From: CAMDTE01 sp964504345
GTDB taxonomy: Bacteria > Bacteroidota > Bacteroidia > Flavobacteriales > Schleiferiaceae
NCBI GenBank assembly: GCA_964504345.1
Contig: CAZDDX010000001.1
Location: 248,001 to 312,000, forward strand
Reading direction: 5' to 3'
DNA: 64,000 bases
Shown one piece after another: positions 26,692-36,570 of the stretch (position 1 is its first letter; the number at the start of each line of letters is the position of its first letter). The notes below the pieces were generated by a model that saw only the letters and a list, made by a program, of their open reading frames with translations, ran no database searches and was not told the DNA's origin. The translations under genes were made by a program, and so were the position numbers.

Positions 26692-28371
26692 ATGGATCCC
26701 CGAGCTTTAGCACGTGCCCAAGAATGGCTGAACAGTAAACTGGACCCGTCCGATCGGCAGGAAATCGAACGCTTGATGGCGGAGGATCCAGAGGGCTTAG
26801 AGGAAGCCTTCTACCGCGAACTGGAATTTGGCACCGGCGGCTTGCGCGGCATCATGCGCTTGGGCTCCAACGGCATCAACCGCTACACGCTGGGGTTGGC
26901 CACGCAAGGGTTGGCCACGTATTTAGCCTCGGTTTTTTCCGGACAGGAACTGCGCGTGGCCATTGCCTACGATTCCAGAAACAACAGCGCATCGCTCGCG
27001 AAATCAGTTGCGGAAGTTTTGGCGGCCAACGGAATAGAGGTTCACTTGGCGGAAGAACTCCGCCCCACTCCCTGGCTGAGTTTTGCCGTGCGTCGCATGA
27101 ACGCGCATGCGGGAATTGTGCTCACGGCATCGCACAACCCCAAAGAGTACAACGGATACAAAGTTTATTGGTCCGACGGCGGCCAATTGATCCCTCCCCA
27201 CGACCAGGCCCTGTTGGAATTAGTTCGCTCCACGCGCTTGGAAGACGTTCGATGGAGCGGCGGAACGGGTTCGGTTTTGCCTATGGGCGCTGAACTGGAC
27301 GAGGCCTACCTTCAGGCGTTGCAAACCGTTCGATGGTCCGACGCGGGCAAACGCGATTTGCGCATCGTGTTTACTCCGCTCCACGGAACCTCCATCACGT
27401 TGTTGCCGCAAGCCTTGGAGCGCAGCGGTTTTACCCAAGTGGATTTGGTGGAAGCGCAGGCCCAGCCGGACGGAGACTTTCCCACGGTCCATTCCCCCAA
27501 CCCAGAAGAACCTGCAGCATTGGCTTTGGCCGTAGAACAAGCGCAAAATTCTCAAGCGGATTTGGTAGTGGGCTGCGACCCAGATACGGACCGGGTGGGA
27601 TTGGCCGTCCCCAAACCGGACGGTTCATGGGTACTGCTCAACGGCAACGAAACGGCCGCGGTTCTGGTGGATTACGTACTGGCGCAGCACCGTGCGGCGG
27701 GAACCCTCCCGAATCATGCATTTGTGGCGCGAACCATCGTTACTACCCCTTTGCTGGACGCCATTGCGGCACGGTATGGGGTTGCTGTAGAAGTTTGCTT
27801 GACGGGCTTCAAGTGGATTGCGGATTTGATTGAACGCTATCAAGGCCAAAAGCAATTTTTGGTGGGCGGCGAAGAGAGCTACGGATATTTAATTGGCGAC
27901 TTTGTTCGGGACAAGGATGCCGTTTCCGCTGCGGTTGTTTTGGCAGAAGCCGCCGCGTGGCACAAAGCACAGGGCAGAAGTTTTTACGAACAACTGCAAC
28001 TGCTGTATTCGGAACACGGAATGTATCGGGAAAAACTGGTTTCCATCACGCGGCAAGGTCGCGCTGGAGCAGAGGCTATTGCAGCGAGCATGCTTCGGTT
28101 CCGGGAAACTCCCATACGCCAAATCGCAGGCGTTGAGGTTGCTGCATTGTCCGACTACAGTGCACAAACACGCACCAACTACGCCACGGGGTTGGTCGAA
28201 CCCTTGGACCTCCCCTCTTCCGATGTGCTCCAATGGCACATGAGCAACGGGGACGTCCTGACGGCGCGGCCGTCGGGTACCGAGCCCAAAATCAAATTTT
28301 ACTTTTGTGCGGTAGGCGACGGCGGAGAAGACCGGCTTTCCGCCTACGCCAACGAATTTTCAAACGCATGA
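26692..28371 (+). CDS. Phospho-sugar mutase (phosphoglucomutase/phosphomannomutase type)
   Basis: A 559-residue alpha-D-phosphohexomutase of the long PGM2-like type. Motifs in order: N-terminal 'FGTGGLRGIMRLGSNGINRY', phosphoserine loop 'LTASHNPKEYNGYKVYW', metal loop 'CDPDTDRVGLAVP', sugar-binding 'VGGEESYGYL', and phosphate loop 'ARPSGTEPKIKFY'. It likely interconverts hexose 1- and 6-phosphates for glycogen or nucleotide-sugar synthesis; substrate preference between glucose and mannose is not readable. ATG 26692 is preferred over an upstream frame opening at 26671. Its stop overlaps the next ATG (ATGA at 28368-28371). Confidence 0.93.
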   Translation: MDPRALARAQEWLNSKLDPSDRQEIERLMAEDPEGLEEAFYRELEFGTGGLRGIMRLGSNGINRYTLGLATQGLATYLASVFSGQELRVAIAYDSRNNSASLAKSVAEVLAANGIEVHLAEELRPTPWLSFAVRRMNAHAGIVLTASHNPKEYNGYKVYWSDGGQLIPPHDQALLELVRSTRLEDVRWSGGTGSVLPMGAELDEAYLQALQTVRWSDAGKRDLRIVFTPLHGTSITLLPQALERSGFTQVDLVEAQAQPDGDFPTVHSPNPEEPAALALAVEQAQNSQADLVVGCDPDTDRVGLAVPKPDGSWVLLNGNETAAVLVDYVLAQHRAAGTLPNHAFVARTIVTTPLLDAIAARYGVAVEVCLTGFKWIADLIERYQGQKQFLVGGEESYGYLIGDFVRDKDAVSAAVVLAEAAAWHKAQGRSFYEQLQLLYSEHGMYREKLVSITRQGRAGAEAIAASMLRFRETPIRQIAGVEVAALSDYSAQTRTNYATGLVEPLDLPSSDVLQWHMSNGDVLTARPSGTEPKIKFYFCAVGDGGEDRLSAYANEFSNA

Positions 28372-29606
28372 ACTACCCGACGAACCCCATCCTACGCTGG
28401 AGAACCGCGGTCTTTCTCTGTGCAGTAGTTGCGACTTTTTACGGTTCAGCGCTGGCTCAAGACGCGCTACGGTACCGCGGAGTGCTGCAGCTGAACGACA
28501 GCATTTCTTTGCCGTTTCATTGGTCGTGGAGCCAGGCCGAGGGTGCTCCAGCTGTTTTGTACAACGCGGACGAGCGCATTTCCATGCATGCGGAAGAGCC
28601 GATTGGCGATTCCATGGTCTTCTCTTTCCCGGTGTTCAACAACGCATTTCACTTGGCCGTTGCGGACAACGGACAAGTTTTGCGCGGCTACTGGGTTCGG
28701 TACGATGCCGGAAACCAGCGTTATCCATTGGAACTCCGCCAGGACGACGGCGAGCGTTTTCCCGGCGAACACGCCGAAGGCTTCCCGGCGGTGGTGCGCC
28801 CCCGTTACCAAATGACCCTAGAATCCGATGCGGTCGCTCCCACCCCAGCGGTTTGGGAATTGGACCGCGTGAGCATCAACGGATTTTACGGCAGCATTTT
28901 GACGGAATCGGGCGACTACCGTTTTTTGCAGGGAAATGTTGTGGGTAAAACCCTGTGGATGAGCACCTTTGACGGTATTCACGCCTACGTTTTCAAAGCC
29001 CAAATCGCGCGTGACGGTTCGTTGAGCGGTCGTCATTTTAGTGGTAAAAAATACGCCGCACCATTTACTGCACAGCCCAGCGAAACGTTTGCGTTGCGGG
29101 ACCCGGAGTCCATCGCGCGGATGAAACCCGGTGCGCGCATCAACGCGGTGCTGCCGGAATGGAACACCGGTAAATCGATGGACCTGGGCGGACTCATCCA
29201 AGGAAAAGTAGCAGTTATTCAACTCATGGGCTCGTGGTGCCCCAACTGCATGGACGAAACCCGGATGATGGTGGATTTTCACCGCGACTGGTCTCCCAAG
29301 GGGGTGGAATTTGTTGCCGTATCTTTTGAACGTTCCGCCAACTTAAGCGAAGCCCAAATTCCCCTCGGAAAATGCGTTCGGGACTTGCAAATCCCCTACC
29401 CCGTTTTGTTTGGCGGCAAAATTGGCGCCGTGGGCACGGTATTCCCAGACCTAGAGCAATTTGGCGGTTATCCCACCACCTTGTTTGTGGACAAAAAAGG
29501 CACGGTTCGGGTTGTCTCCACCGGATTTTACGGGCCTGGAACGCGAAAGTATATGGAACACCGGGATCGGCAATGGGCCCTTCTGGCTAAATTGGTGAGC
29601 GAGTGA
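28368..29606 (+). CDS. Exported TlpA-like thioredoxin-fold protein
   Basis: A 412-residue protein with a signal peptide ('VFLCAVVATFYGSALA', cleavage before QDA). Residues about 25-255 form a beta-rich region without a recognisable catalytic motif, probably a DUF-type domain often found before TlpA domains. Residues about 265-412 are a thioredoxin/TlpA-like domain with active site 'WCPNC' (Trp 290 to Cys 294) and the cis-proline region 'GGYPTTLFVDKKG'. It likely works as a periplasmic thiol-disulfide oxidoreductase. The start overlaps the mutase stop, and its own stop overlaps the GTG of the YkgJ-type gene, so all three are coupled. Confidence 0.88.
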   Translation: MNYPTNPILRWRTAVFLCAVVATFYGSALAQDALRYRGVLQLNDSISLPFHWSWSQAEGAPAVLYNADERISMHAEEPIGDSMVFSFPVFNNAFHLAVADNGQVLRGYWVRYDAGNQRYPLELRQDDGERFPGEHAEGFPAVVRPRYQMTLESDAVAPTPAVWELDRVSINGFYGSILTESGDYRFLQGNVVGKTLWMSTFDGIHAYVFKAQIARDGSLSGRHFSGKKYAAPFTAQPSETFALRDPESIARMKPGARINAVLPEWNTGKSMDLGGLIQGKVAVIQLMGSWCPNCMDETRMMVDFHRDWSPKGVEFVAVSFERSANLSEAQIPLGKCVRDLQIPYPVLFGGKIGAVGTVFPDLEQFGGYPTTLFVDKKGTVRVVSTGFYGPGTRKYMEHRDRQWALLAKLVSE

Positions 29607-30097
29607 GCAAGCGCAAAAAAAACAACCCAACCTCTGTTTTCGCGCCCCTCTTTCGGCAGTTGAAGCAGCGTCCGCCCCGGGATTTAGACACCGTGGTTCA
29701 CACCGCGCATCGTCAAGCGTTTGCCAAAATCAATTGCCTGGATTGTGCGCAGTGCTGCAAAACCACCGGACCGCTGTGGATCGATAAAGACGTCGAGCGT
29801 GTAGCCAAGCGTTTGCGGATGAAGGCGGTCGATTTTTTCAAAACCTTCTTGCGGGTAGACGACGACGGAGACACTGTGTTGCAGCAAGTTCCGTGTGCTT
29901 TTTTGGCTTCGGACAACGAGTGCACCATTTACGACGACCGGCCCAAGGCCTGCCGGGAGTTTCCCCACACAGACCGACCCAAACAAGCCCAAATTTTGGA
30001 GTTGACGGAACGAAATGCGGAAGTGTGTCCGGCCGTGGTGCACATTGCGGAAAAGTTGGAGACGGTTTACCGTCGGTTGGAACCACCTGCTCGATAG
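29603..30097 (+). CDS. YkgJ-type cysteine-cluster (putative metal-binding) protein
   Basis: A 164-residue cytoplasmic protein of the YkgJ/CxxCxxCC family. The cluster is 'CLDCAQCCKTTGP' followed by 'PCAFLA', 'CTIYDDRPKACREFP' and a further Cys in 'AEVCPAV', a pattern thought to bind zinc or an Fe-S centre. Biochemical role is unknown. It begins at GTG 29603, overlapping the TlpA-like gene by four bases (GTGA). The link with a thioredoxin-like protein suggests redox or metal chemistry, but that is inference. Confidence 0.85.
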   Translation: MSKRKKNNPTSVFAPLFRQLKQRPPRDLDTVVHTAHRQAFAKINCLDCAQCCKTTGPLWIDKDVERVAKRLRMKAVDFFKTFLRVDDDGDTVLQQVPCAFLASDNECTIYDDRPKACREFPHTDRPKQAQILELTERNAEVCPAVVHIAEKLETVYRRLEPPAR

Positions 30098-30174
30098 ATA
30101 ATTCCTTACCCGCGATGGGTAAAATCGATGACGACTGGGTCCCAATGCGCCGGTTTCTTCCCGATATTGGACCT

Positions 30175-33100
30175 ATGAAAAAGCTATTTGCGGGTTTATT
30201 GGCCCTTAGCTCGTTAGTTTCCGTTGGTCAACGAGTTCATTTTCAATCAGGTACTTATGTACTAACGCCTCAAAAAGAGTCCATCGCTACCGCGGACGCG
30301 GACGAAAAAGAGGCCCAAAACATGTACCGCGTGGTGGCATTTGATCGAGTTTTGACCGACGCGGAAAAACAATCGTGGCAAAAATCCGGATGGGAACTGG
30401 TGGGTTACCTCCCGGATCGCGCCTATCTGCTACGCGGAATTCCCGGACGCGTAAAAGCGACGGCAGAACCCCAAGCGATGGCCTGGTCTCGTCTGTCGGC
30501 AGAAATGAAATTGACGCAATTGCTTTCCAACGGAAACGTCCCCGATTATGTGGAGGTTCGGGACCGATGGGAGGTTTTGTTTTTGTTGGCGGACCCGCGC
30601 GCTGCCGTGCGTTTTGAAGAACAACTTTCGGGCTCGTCCGTCGCCCAAGTTGTGCGGATGGAAACCGACGAGCCCGAAGTAGTTCGCGTTCACGTGGTAC
30701 CCCAAGCCCTACGCGCTTTGGCGGCACACCCTGCGGTTCAGTTTGTGCAGCAAAAGGAGGCCCCAGCGGAGCCGGAAAACAACGTGGGACGTAAAAACCA
30801 CCGCACCAACGCCGTTCAAAATGAGTACACCGGCGGCCGCAACTACGACGGTTCGGGCGTGGTTGTAGGTCTCGGCGACGACGGGGATGTTGGACCGCAC
30901 GTAGATTACACCGGCCGCATTTTAGCCAATTACTCCAATGCATCGCAGGGCAACCACGGAGACCACGTGGGTGGGACCATCCTGGGGGGCGGAAACAAAG
31001 ATCCGCGCGGACGAGGAAATGCCCCGGGCGCCAATATGGTTTATTATTCATACCCGGGCAACCTCACTCAGGTAGATAACCACTACGGTCTTCACGCAGT
31101 TCGCATCACCAATTCATCTTATTCCGACGGTTGCAACGCGGGATACACGATGAATACCCGAACCATGGACCAAGACATCCGCCAAAACAAAAAACTGATG
31201 CACGTCTTCTCCGCCGGGAACAACGGTACGGCCAACTGCAACTACGGAGCCGGAGCGGGCTGGGGAAACATTACAGGCGGCCACAAGCAAGGTAAAAACG
31301 TTATCGCCGTAGCCAATTTGGACGGCAACGATGCCATTGCGGCCAGCAGTAGCCGCGGTCCGGCCCACGATGGCCGCATCAAACCAGAAGTTAGCGCGCT
31401 CGGAACAAACGTGTTTTCCACCATTGAAAACCACAGCTACGCTTCCTTCACCGGAACGTCCATGGCATGCCCGGGTACGGCAGGCACATTGGCCACACTC
31501 TACCACGCCTTTCGTTCCACACATGCCGGCCAGGATCCAGACGGTGGATTGGTTAAAGCCATTTTGATGAACACTGCGGATGATTTGGGCAATGCTGGAC
31601 CGGATTTTCTTTATGGTTACGGACGGGTCAACGCATTGCGCGCGGCACGGGCCATCGAACAGAACCGGTTCGTGATCGACTCACTGGGCGCTGGGCAAAC
31701 CGATACCCTGAACCTCACCGTACCGACCAACACCAAGGAGCTTCGCGTGATGGTTTACTGGACGGATCCCGAAGCCCTGGCCAACGCCGGGCGCGCATTG
31801 GTCAACAATTTAAACCTTCGCTTGGTTCGCGACGGCCAATTCTGGCTGCCGTGGGTTCTCAATCCCAACAAGAATGTTGCGAGTTTGAACGCAACCGCCG
31901 TGCGCGCAGTGGATTCCCTCAACAACGTGGAGCAGGTAACCTTGGCAGATCCGCTGGCCGGTCCCTACAAGATTTTGGTCAATGGATTCAACGTGCCGCA
32001 AGGACCTCAGAAGTACTATGTGGTGTACGAATTTGTTCCGGATTACGTGGAATTGACTTATCCAATGGGCGGCGAGGCCGTGGTTCCCGGATCCAACGAA
32101 TCCATTCGCTGGGATGCATCGGCCGGAACGACACCGTTCACCCTAGAGTGGAGCGCCAACGGAGGCGCTACGTGGTCCTTCGCCGGCACGGCACCGGCAG
32201 CAGCGAGGACTGCTAACTGGAGCGTTCCCACAACACCTACGGGAGATTTACGTTTGCGCATTGTCCGCGGAACGCAATCGGACGAAACGAATGCCCCGCT
32301 CAAAAACATTGGGGTGCCCGCGGCTTTGACGGTGGCTTGGATGTGCCCGGACTCCACCAAACTGACCTGGAATACGGTTCCGGGAGCATCGGCCTACACC
32401 GTTTATCGTTTGGGTTCGCGGGACATGGACTCCTTGACCACCGTGGTGGCTCCTACCCTAACCGTGGTTATGCCCGCCGTCCAAAACACCTGGTTTGCGG
32501 TGGCCGCCGTGACCAACAACGGCCGTGCCGGTGGTCGTTGCATCGCCATTGAAAAAGGAACCACTTTAAGCGGATGCATCGTACAGAAAGACGCCTCGGT
32601 GCAATCCATTACGTCGCCCGTTGCCGGGCAACTTCCATCGTGCCAGCCTACGGGCAGCATAAACGTCCAATTTGTATGGAAAAACGCCGGCACAGACACC
32701 CTGACCACGGTGCCTTTTGCTTACCGATTGAACAACGGAGCGCCGGTTTCCCAAACGGTTTCCGGAACGTTTCTACCCGGTTTCCAAGGGCCCATTTCCT
32801 TTACCCTTCCGGCCAATGCTGGCGCCGTTGGCACGTATACCCTGGCAGTCTACAGCGCCCTAGCAGGAGACCAAAACCGCTACAACGACACCGTCAAGGT
32901 GGTGTTCAGTGTAGTGGCTTCCGGCGCCCTCGCAACTTTGCCCTACGTGCAGAATTTTGACGCCTTCACCAACTGTGCCACCACCACCAACTGCGCCAGC
33001 ACCGTATGCGCCTTGGGTGGAGGTCTGACCAACGCTTTCAACGGTGCGGTGGACGGAATCGATTGGCGGGTTCACAACGGAACCACGCCCACCGCCAACA

Positions 33101-35019
33101 CAGGACCCAACGGAGACCACACCACCGGCAACGGCAAGTACTTGTATTTGGAATCCACCAATTGCTTCAACCAGGTGGCCCATTTGCTTCTTCCCTGCGT
33201 GAATTTGGCCAACACTACTTTGCCCGAATTAAGCGTTTGGGTGAACATGAACGGTGCGAGTATGGGAACCTTTGCCATCGATGTTTTGGTGGACAACGTC
33301 TGGAATTTGAATGTGGTACCGCCCAAGTCCGGTCCCCAAGGAGCCAACTGGTTTCAAGTGAAGGCTTCTTTGGCCAACTACGTGGGCAAGGTGGTTCAAA
33401 TTAGACTGCGCGGAACCACGGGCGCAACAGGTTCATCGGACCTTGCCATCGACGACATCTCCATTCAGGAGATTACCGCCGCTCCTGTGGCCTCCTTCGG
33501 TGCTGCCCCTTCAAATGCATGCCCGGGACAAACGATCACCTTGACCGACGCCAGCACCAACGGTTCGCTTTCGCGTGTTTGGCGCATCCAGCCCAGCGGT
33601 GCGGTATTCGTCAATGGAACGGATTCCACTTCGGCTGTAGCAAAAATTCAATTGAACGCAGTGGGCGTTTACGCCGTAACGCTGCGCGCTACCAACCCGT
33701 TTGGATCAGACACCACCACGATTTCCAACGCAATTACCATCAGCAACGGCGCCCTCCTGCCTTTGGCGCAAAACTTCAACAGCGTTTGGGTACCGTCGGG
33801 TTGGTCCTTGGGCAATCCGGACAACGGCACCACTTGGGACCGTGTGAATGTGGTGAACCGCGACGGCACTTCCAGCCAAGCCGCTCGTTTGGACAACTAC
33901 AACTACAACGCCCCTCTGGCGGAGGACTACCTCGTCACGCCCACCCTCAACGTTCAAGGAGCTGCCGGTAGAATGACCTTTGATGTTGCCTACGCGCCGT
34001 ACAGTGCCAGCTACCCCGACGGTCTTCGCGTGGACATCTCCACGGACTGCGGTCAAACGTGGACCCCTTCAGGCTACGCCAAACCTTGGAATATATTGGC
34101 CACCACGGCCGCATCGACGTCTGCGTTCACCCCGAACAACGCCGCACAATGGCGAGTAGACACCGTCAACTTCCCATCCAATTTGACCTCGGTTGCGTTC
34201 CGATTTGCCAGCATCAACGGCTACGGAAACAACCTGTACGTGGACAACGTCAACATCGTCTTGAATACGGCCGTAGCGCCCGTGGCGAACATTGCACCCG
34301 TCAACGGCACGGTCTGTTTGGCGGTGAACAAAAACTATTCGGCACAAAACGTGGTTTCCACCAGCACGTATTCGTGGAATTTTGGACCCAACGCCGCTCC
34401 TTCGGTGGCTTCCGGCCCTGGTCCCCATTCCGTTATGTACGTCATGCCCGGTGCACAGAATGTAGTGCTTACGGTCACCAACAGCGTGGGTACCGCTGTG
34501 GATACCTTGGCCCTCAACGTGCCCGCCCCCCTGGTGCCGCAGTACAGCTACACTTCGAATTTTGGGCAGCAAACGGTTGATTTCACCGACCTCACGGCGC
34601 AACCCACCACTTCGCGGTTGTGGACTTTTTCCGACGGCACCACCAGCTCGTTGGCCTCACTCACTAAACCTTTCCCCAGCACGGGCGGAACCTTCACGGT
34701 CCAACTGCTCGTAACGGATGCGTGCGGCCCCGTGGACACGAGTTTCACGGTGTACGTGAGCGGTGTTGGATTGGGCGAAGACGGATTGGCTCTTTGGGCG
34801 GTCCCCAACCCCACGACCGGTTGGGTGCGTTGGGAGAGCAACGGGTTGTCTGTCCTTTCCTGGAAAGCGGTAGACCAACTCGGACGTGTGGTGCGCGTGT
34901 CTGGCTCCGACGACCTAACGCGGGTGGACCTCTCTCAAGTTCCTGCCGGCCTGTACACCTTGGAGGCGATCACGGACCGAGGAGCGGTGTCTGTTCGGGT
35001 TCAGGTGTTGCCGAAGTAG
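30175..35019 (+). CDS. Subtilisin-like S8 protease, giant T9SS cargo with MAM, PKD and type A sorting domain
   Basis: A 1,614-residue secreted protein starting at ATG 30175 ('MKKLFAGLLALSSLVSVGQ' is the signal peptide). A propeptide-like region precedes the S8 catalytic domain (about 215-500). The catalytic triad is visible: Asp near 235 in 'GLGDDGDVG', His 261 in 'NHGDHVGGT' (the usual motif is HGTHVAG) and Ser 429 in 'FTGTSMACPGTAG', with the oxyanion Asn in 'FSAGNNGT'. Downstream are a beta-sandwich domain (500-625), FN3-like modules, a MAM domain (about 923-1100), a cleaved-adhesin/choice-of-anchor J module (1196-1363), two PKD modules (1369-1530) and a C-terminal T9SS type A sorting domain beginning 'LWAVPNPTTGWVRW'. 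It is expected at the cell surface or secreted. No promoter element was recognised in the 77-base gap before it. Confidence 0.92.
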   Translation: MKKLFAGLLALSSLVSVGQRVHFQSGTYVLTPQKESIATADADEKEAQNMYRVVAFDRVLTDAEKQSWQKSGWELVGYLPDRAYLLRGIPGRVKATAEPQAMAWSRLSAEMKLTQLLSNGNVPDYVEVRDRWEVLFLLADPRAAVRFEEQLSGSSVAQVVRMETDEPEVVRVHVVPQALRALAAHPAVQFVQQKEAPAEPENNVGRKNHRTNAVQNEYTGGRNYDGSGVVVGLGDDGDVGPHVDYTGRILANYSNASQGNHGDHVGGTILGGGNKDPRGRGNAPGANMVYYSYPGNLTQVDNHYGLHAVRITNSSYSDGCNAGYTMNTRTMDQDIRQNKKLMHVFSAGNNGTANCNYGAGAGWGNITGGHKQGKNVIAVANLDGNDAIAASSSRGPAHDGRIKPEVSALGTNVFSTIENHSYASFTGTSMACPGTAGTLATLYHAFRSTHAGQDPDGGLVKAILMNTADDLGNAGPDFLYGYGRVNALRAARAIEQNRFVIDSLGAGQTDTLNLTVPTNTKELRVMVYWTDPEALANAGRALVNNLNLRLVRDGQFWLPWVLNPNKNVASLNATAVRAVDSLNNVEQVTLADPLAGPYKILVNGFNVPQGPQKYYVVYEFVPDYVELTYPMGGEAVVPGSNESIRWDASAGTTPFTLEWSANGGATWSFAGTAPAAARTANWSVPTTPTGDLRLRIVRGTQSDETNAPLKNIGVPAALTVAWMCPDSTKLTWNTVPGASAYTVYRLGSRDMDSLTTVVAPTLTVVMPAVQNTWFAVAAVTNNGRAGGRCIAIEKGTTLSGCIVQKDASVQSITSPVAGQLPSCQPTGSINVQFVWKNAGTDTLTTVPFAYRLNNGAPVSQTVSGTFLPGFQGPISFTLPANAGAVGTYTLAVYSALAGDQNRYNDTVKVVFSVVASGALATLPYVQNFDAFTNCATTTNCASTVCALGGGLTNAFNGAVDGIDWRVHNGTTPTANTGPNGDHTTGNGKYLYLESTNCFNQVAHLLLPCVNLANTTLPELSVWVNMNGASMGTFAIDVLVDNVWNLNVVPPKSGPQGANWFQVKASLANYVGKVVQIRLRGTTGATGSSDLAIDDISIQEITAAPVASFGAAPSNACPGQTITLTDASTNGSLSRVWRIQPSGAVFVNGTDSTSAVAKIQLNAVGVYAVTLRATNPFGSDTTTISNAITISNGALLPLAQNFNSVWVPSGWSLGNPDNGTTWDRVNVVNRDGTSSQAARLDNYNYNAPLAEDYLVTPTLNVQGAAGRMTFDVAYAPYSASYPDGLRVDISTDCGQTWTPSGYAKPWNILATTAASTSAFTPNNAAQWRVDTVNFPSNLTSVAFRFASINGYGNNLYVDNVNIVLNTAVAPVANIAPVNGTVCLAVNKNYSAQNVVSTSTYSWNFGPNAAPSVASGPGPHSVMYVMPGAQNVVLTVTNSVGTAVDTLALNVPAPLVPQYSYTSNFGQQTVDFTDLTAQPTTSRLWTFSDGTTSSLASLTKPFPSTGGTFTVQLLVTDACGPVDTSFTVYVSGVGLGEDGLALWAVPNPTTGWVRWESNGLSVLSWKAVDQLGRVVRVSGSDDLTRVDLSQVPAGLYTLEAITDRGAVSVRVQVLPK

Positions 35020-35055
35020 GCTGCAGACTAGCCCAATCCGCGGTTCGAGCGGACT

Positions 35056-35093
35056 AAAAAAAGTCCCGCGGCGCTCTGCGCCGCGGGACTTTT
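35056..35093. terminator. Bidirectional Rho-independent terminator
   Basis: Perfect 12-base stem GTCCCGCGGCGC / GCGCCGCGGGAC (35063-35074 with 35078-35089), loop TCT, with a run of A before and T after. It serves both converging genes, the subtilase and the symporter. Confidence 0.92.
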
Positions 35094-35116
35094 ACATTTT
35101 GTCCAAAATCTCGCCC

Positions 35117-36556
35117 TTAAGCCGCCCGACGCGAAAACGCCGCCAACAGCAAGAACGCCAAACCTCCGTTCAACAAAATCAACTCAAAACCGAACGTATA
35201 CCCCCACCACAACGGGGCTTGGGATTGGATCCAATACGTAAGAAGTGGCGATGCCAACGCCGCAATGGGCGGTGCCCAAGGGCGGATTCCGCGACGCGTA
35301 AAAAGCGCAAATGCAAACAATCCCAACAACGGGCCGTAGGTATAACCGGCGGCCTTGAACACCCCGTTGACCACACTGTCGTTGGAAAGGGATTGGAACA
35401 ACACAATCACCACGGCCATGGCAACTGTTACACCCACATGAACCCAGCGTCGGGTTCTAACCGCTTGCTCCTCCGGCATTCGATCCACTTCCAGAATATC
35501 GACGCTAAAAGAGGTTGTGAGTGCCGCCAAGGCAGAATCTGCACTGGAATAGGCCGCAGCAATCAATCCGACGACAAATATTCCGGCGGCCAATACCGGC
35601 AAATGTCCTTGAAGTGCAATGGCCGGATACAAGGAATCGCCTTGCTCGGAAAGGCCTGCCGCTGCTGCATAATCATTCAACAAAAGCCCCAAAAACAGAA
35701 AAAGGGCATTCACGGCGATGAGCACCACGCTGAACCAAAGCATGTTTTTTTGTGCTTCCGGCAATGAACGGCAAGTCAAGTTCTTTTGCATCATGTCTTG
35801 ATCCAAACCGGTCATGGCAATGGTGATGAATATCCCGGCCACAAACTGCTTCCAGAAATAAGTTGGCTCGCTGGGGTTGTCAAAAAAGAAAATGCGACCC
35901 AAGGGATTTTCGTTCCAATAACCAACCAGCGATTGACCGTCGGGTACAACAACTGGATAAAGCAACAGCACCGTCCAGACCACCGCCGCCAAAAGAAATA
36001 AGGTTTGCAACGTGTCGGTCCAAACGATGGTTTTGATTCCGCCTTTGTAGGTGTATACCCAAATCAGTAAAAGTGTCACCGCAGTAGTAGCCCAAAACGG
36101 CCAACCGATGGAGTCAAAAACGGATTTTTGCAATACCAGTGCCACCAAAAACAATCGGAAGGCAGACCCCACCATTCGGCTGACCAGGAAGAGCCACGCA
36201 CCCGTTTTGTAGGCACTTCGACCAAAGCGTTCCTCCAAATAACTGTAGATAGTGATGCGCTGAACGCGGTAATAAACAGGAAGAAGGCCGTACGCCACCA
36301 CCAAATAGCCCACAAAGTACCCCAATACCATTTGCAGGTAGCTCAAGGAAGACACCCCCACGCTTCCGGGTATCGAAATAAACGTCACGCCACTGAGCGA
36401 TGCTCCAATCATTCCAAAACTGACCACATACCAAGGTGATTGCCGGTTTCCGGTAAAAAAAGCAGTATTCGTGGAGGTTTTGGTTGTCCAACCCGCAACA
36501 AAAATGAGGAGGCCAAAATACGCAGCCATCAACCCAGCAATCCAATGTGGTTCCAT
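35117..36556 (-). CDS. Sodium:solute symporter (SSS family)
   Basis: A 479-residue inner-membrane transporter starting 'MEPHWIAGLMAAYFGLLIF' at ATG 36556. About 13 hydrophobic segments are visible. Family features include 'FGMIGASLSGVTFISIPGSV' in the region of TM3, 'GGIKTIVWTDTLQTLFLL' (Na+/substrate region), and 'GLIAAAYSSADSALAALTTS' with the conserved Ser pair in the eighth to ninth helix region. The substrate is not readable; candidates within SSS are sugars, sialic acid, amino acids or vitamins. An AATCTTTG element lies 4 bases before the ATG. It is divergent from recR with only 29 bases between the two start codons. Confidence 0.93.
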   Translation of the reverse strand: MEPHWIAGLMAAYFGLLIFVAGWTTKTSTNTAFFTGNRQSPWYVVSFGMIGASLSGVTFISIPGSVGVSSLSYLQMVLGYFVGYLVVAYGLLPVYYRVQRITIYSYLEERFGRSAYKTGAWLFLVSRMVGSAFRLFLVALVLQKSVFDSIGWPFWATTAVTLLLIWVYTYKGGIKTIVWTDTLQTLFLLAAVVWTVLLLYPVVVPDGQSLVGYWNENPLGRIFFFDNPSEPTYFWKQFVAGIFITIAMTGLDQDMMQKNLTCRSLPEAQKNMLWFSVVLIAVNALFLFLGLLLNDYAAAAGLSEQGDSLYPAIALQGHLPVLAAGIFVVGLIAAAYSSADSALAALTTSFSVDILEVDRMPEEQAVRTRRWVHVGVTVAMAVVIVLFQSLSNDSVVNGVFKAAGYTYGPLLGLFAFALFTRRGIRPWAPPIAALASPLLTYWIQSQAPLWWGYTFGFELILLNGGLAFLLLAAFSRRAA

Positions 36557-36560
36557 CCTG

Positions 36561-36568
36561 CAAAGATT
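36561..36568 (-). promoter_or_regulatory. -7 promoter element (AATCTTTG) for the symporter
   Basis: One mismatch from TAnnTTTG on the minus strand, 4 bases before ATG 36556; two bases from the recR element. Confidence 0.45.
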
Positions 36569-36570
36569 CC

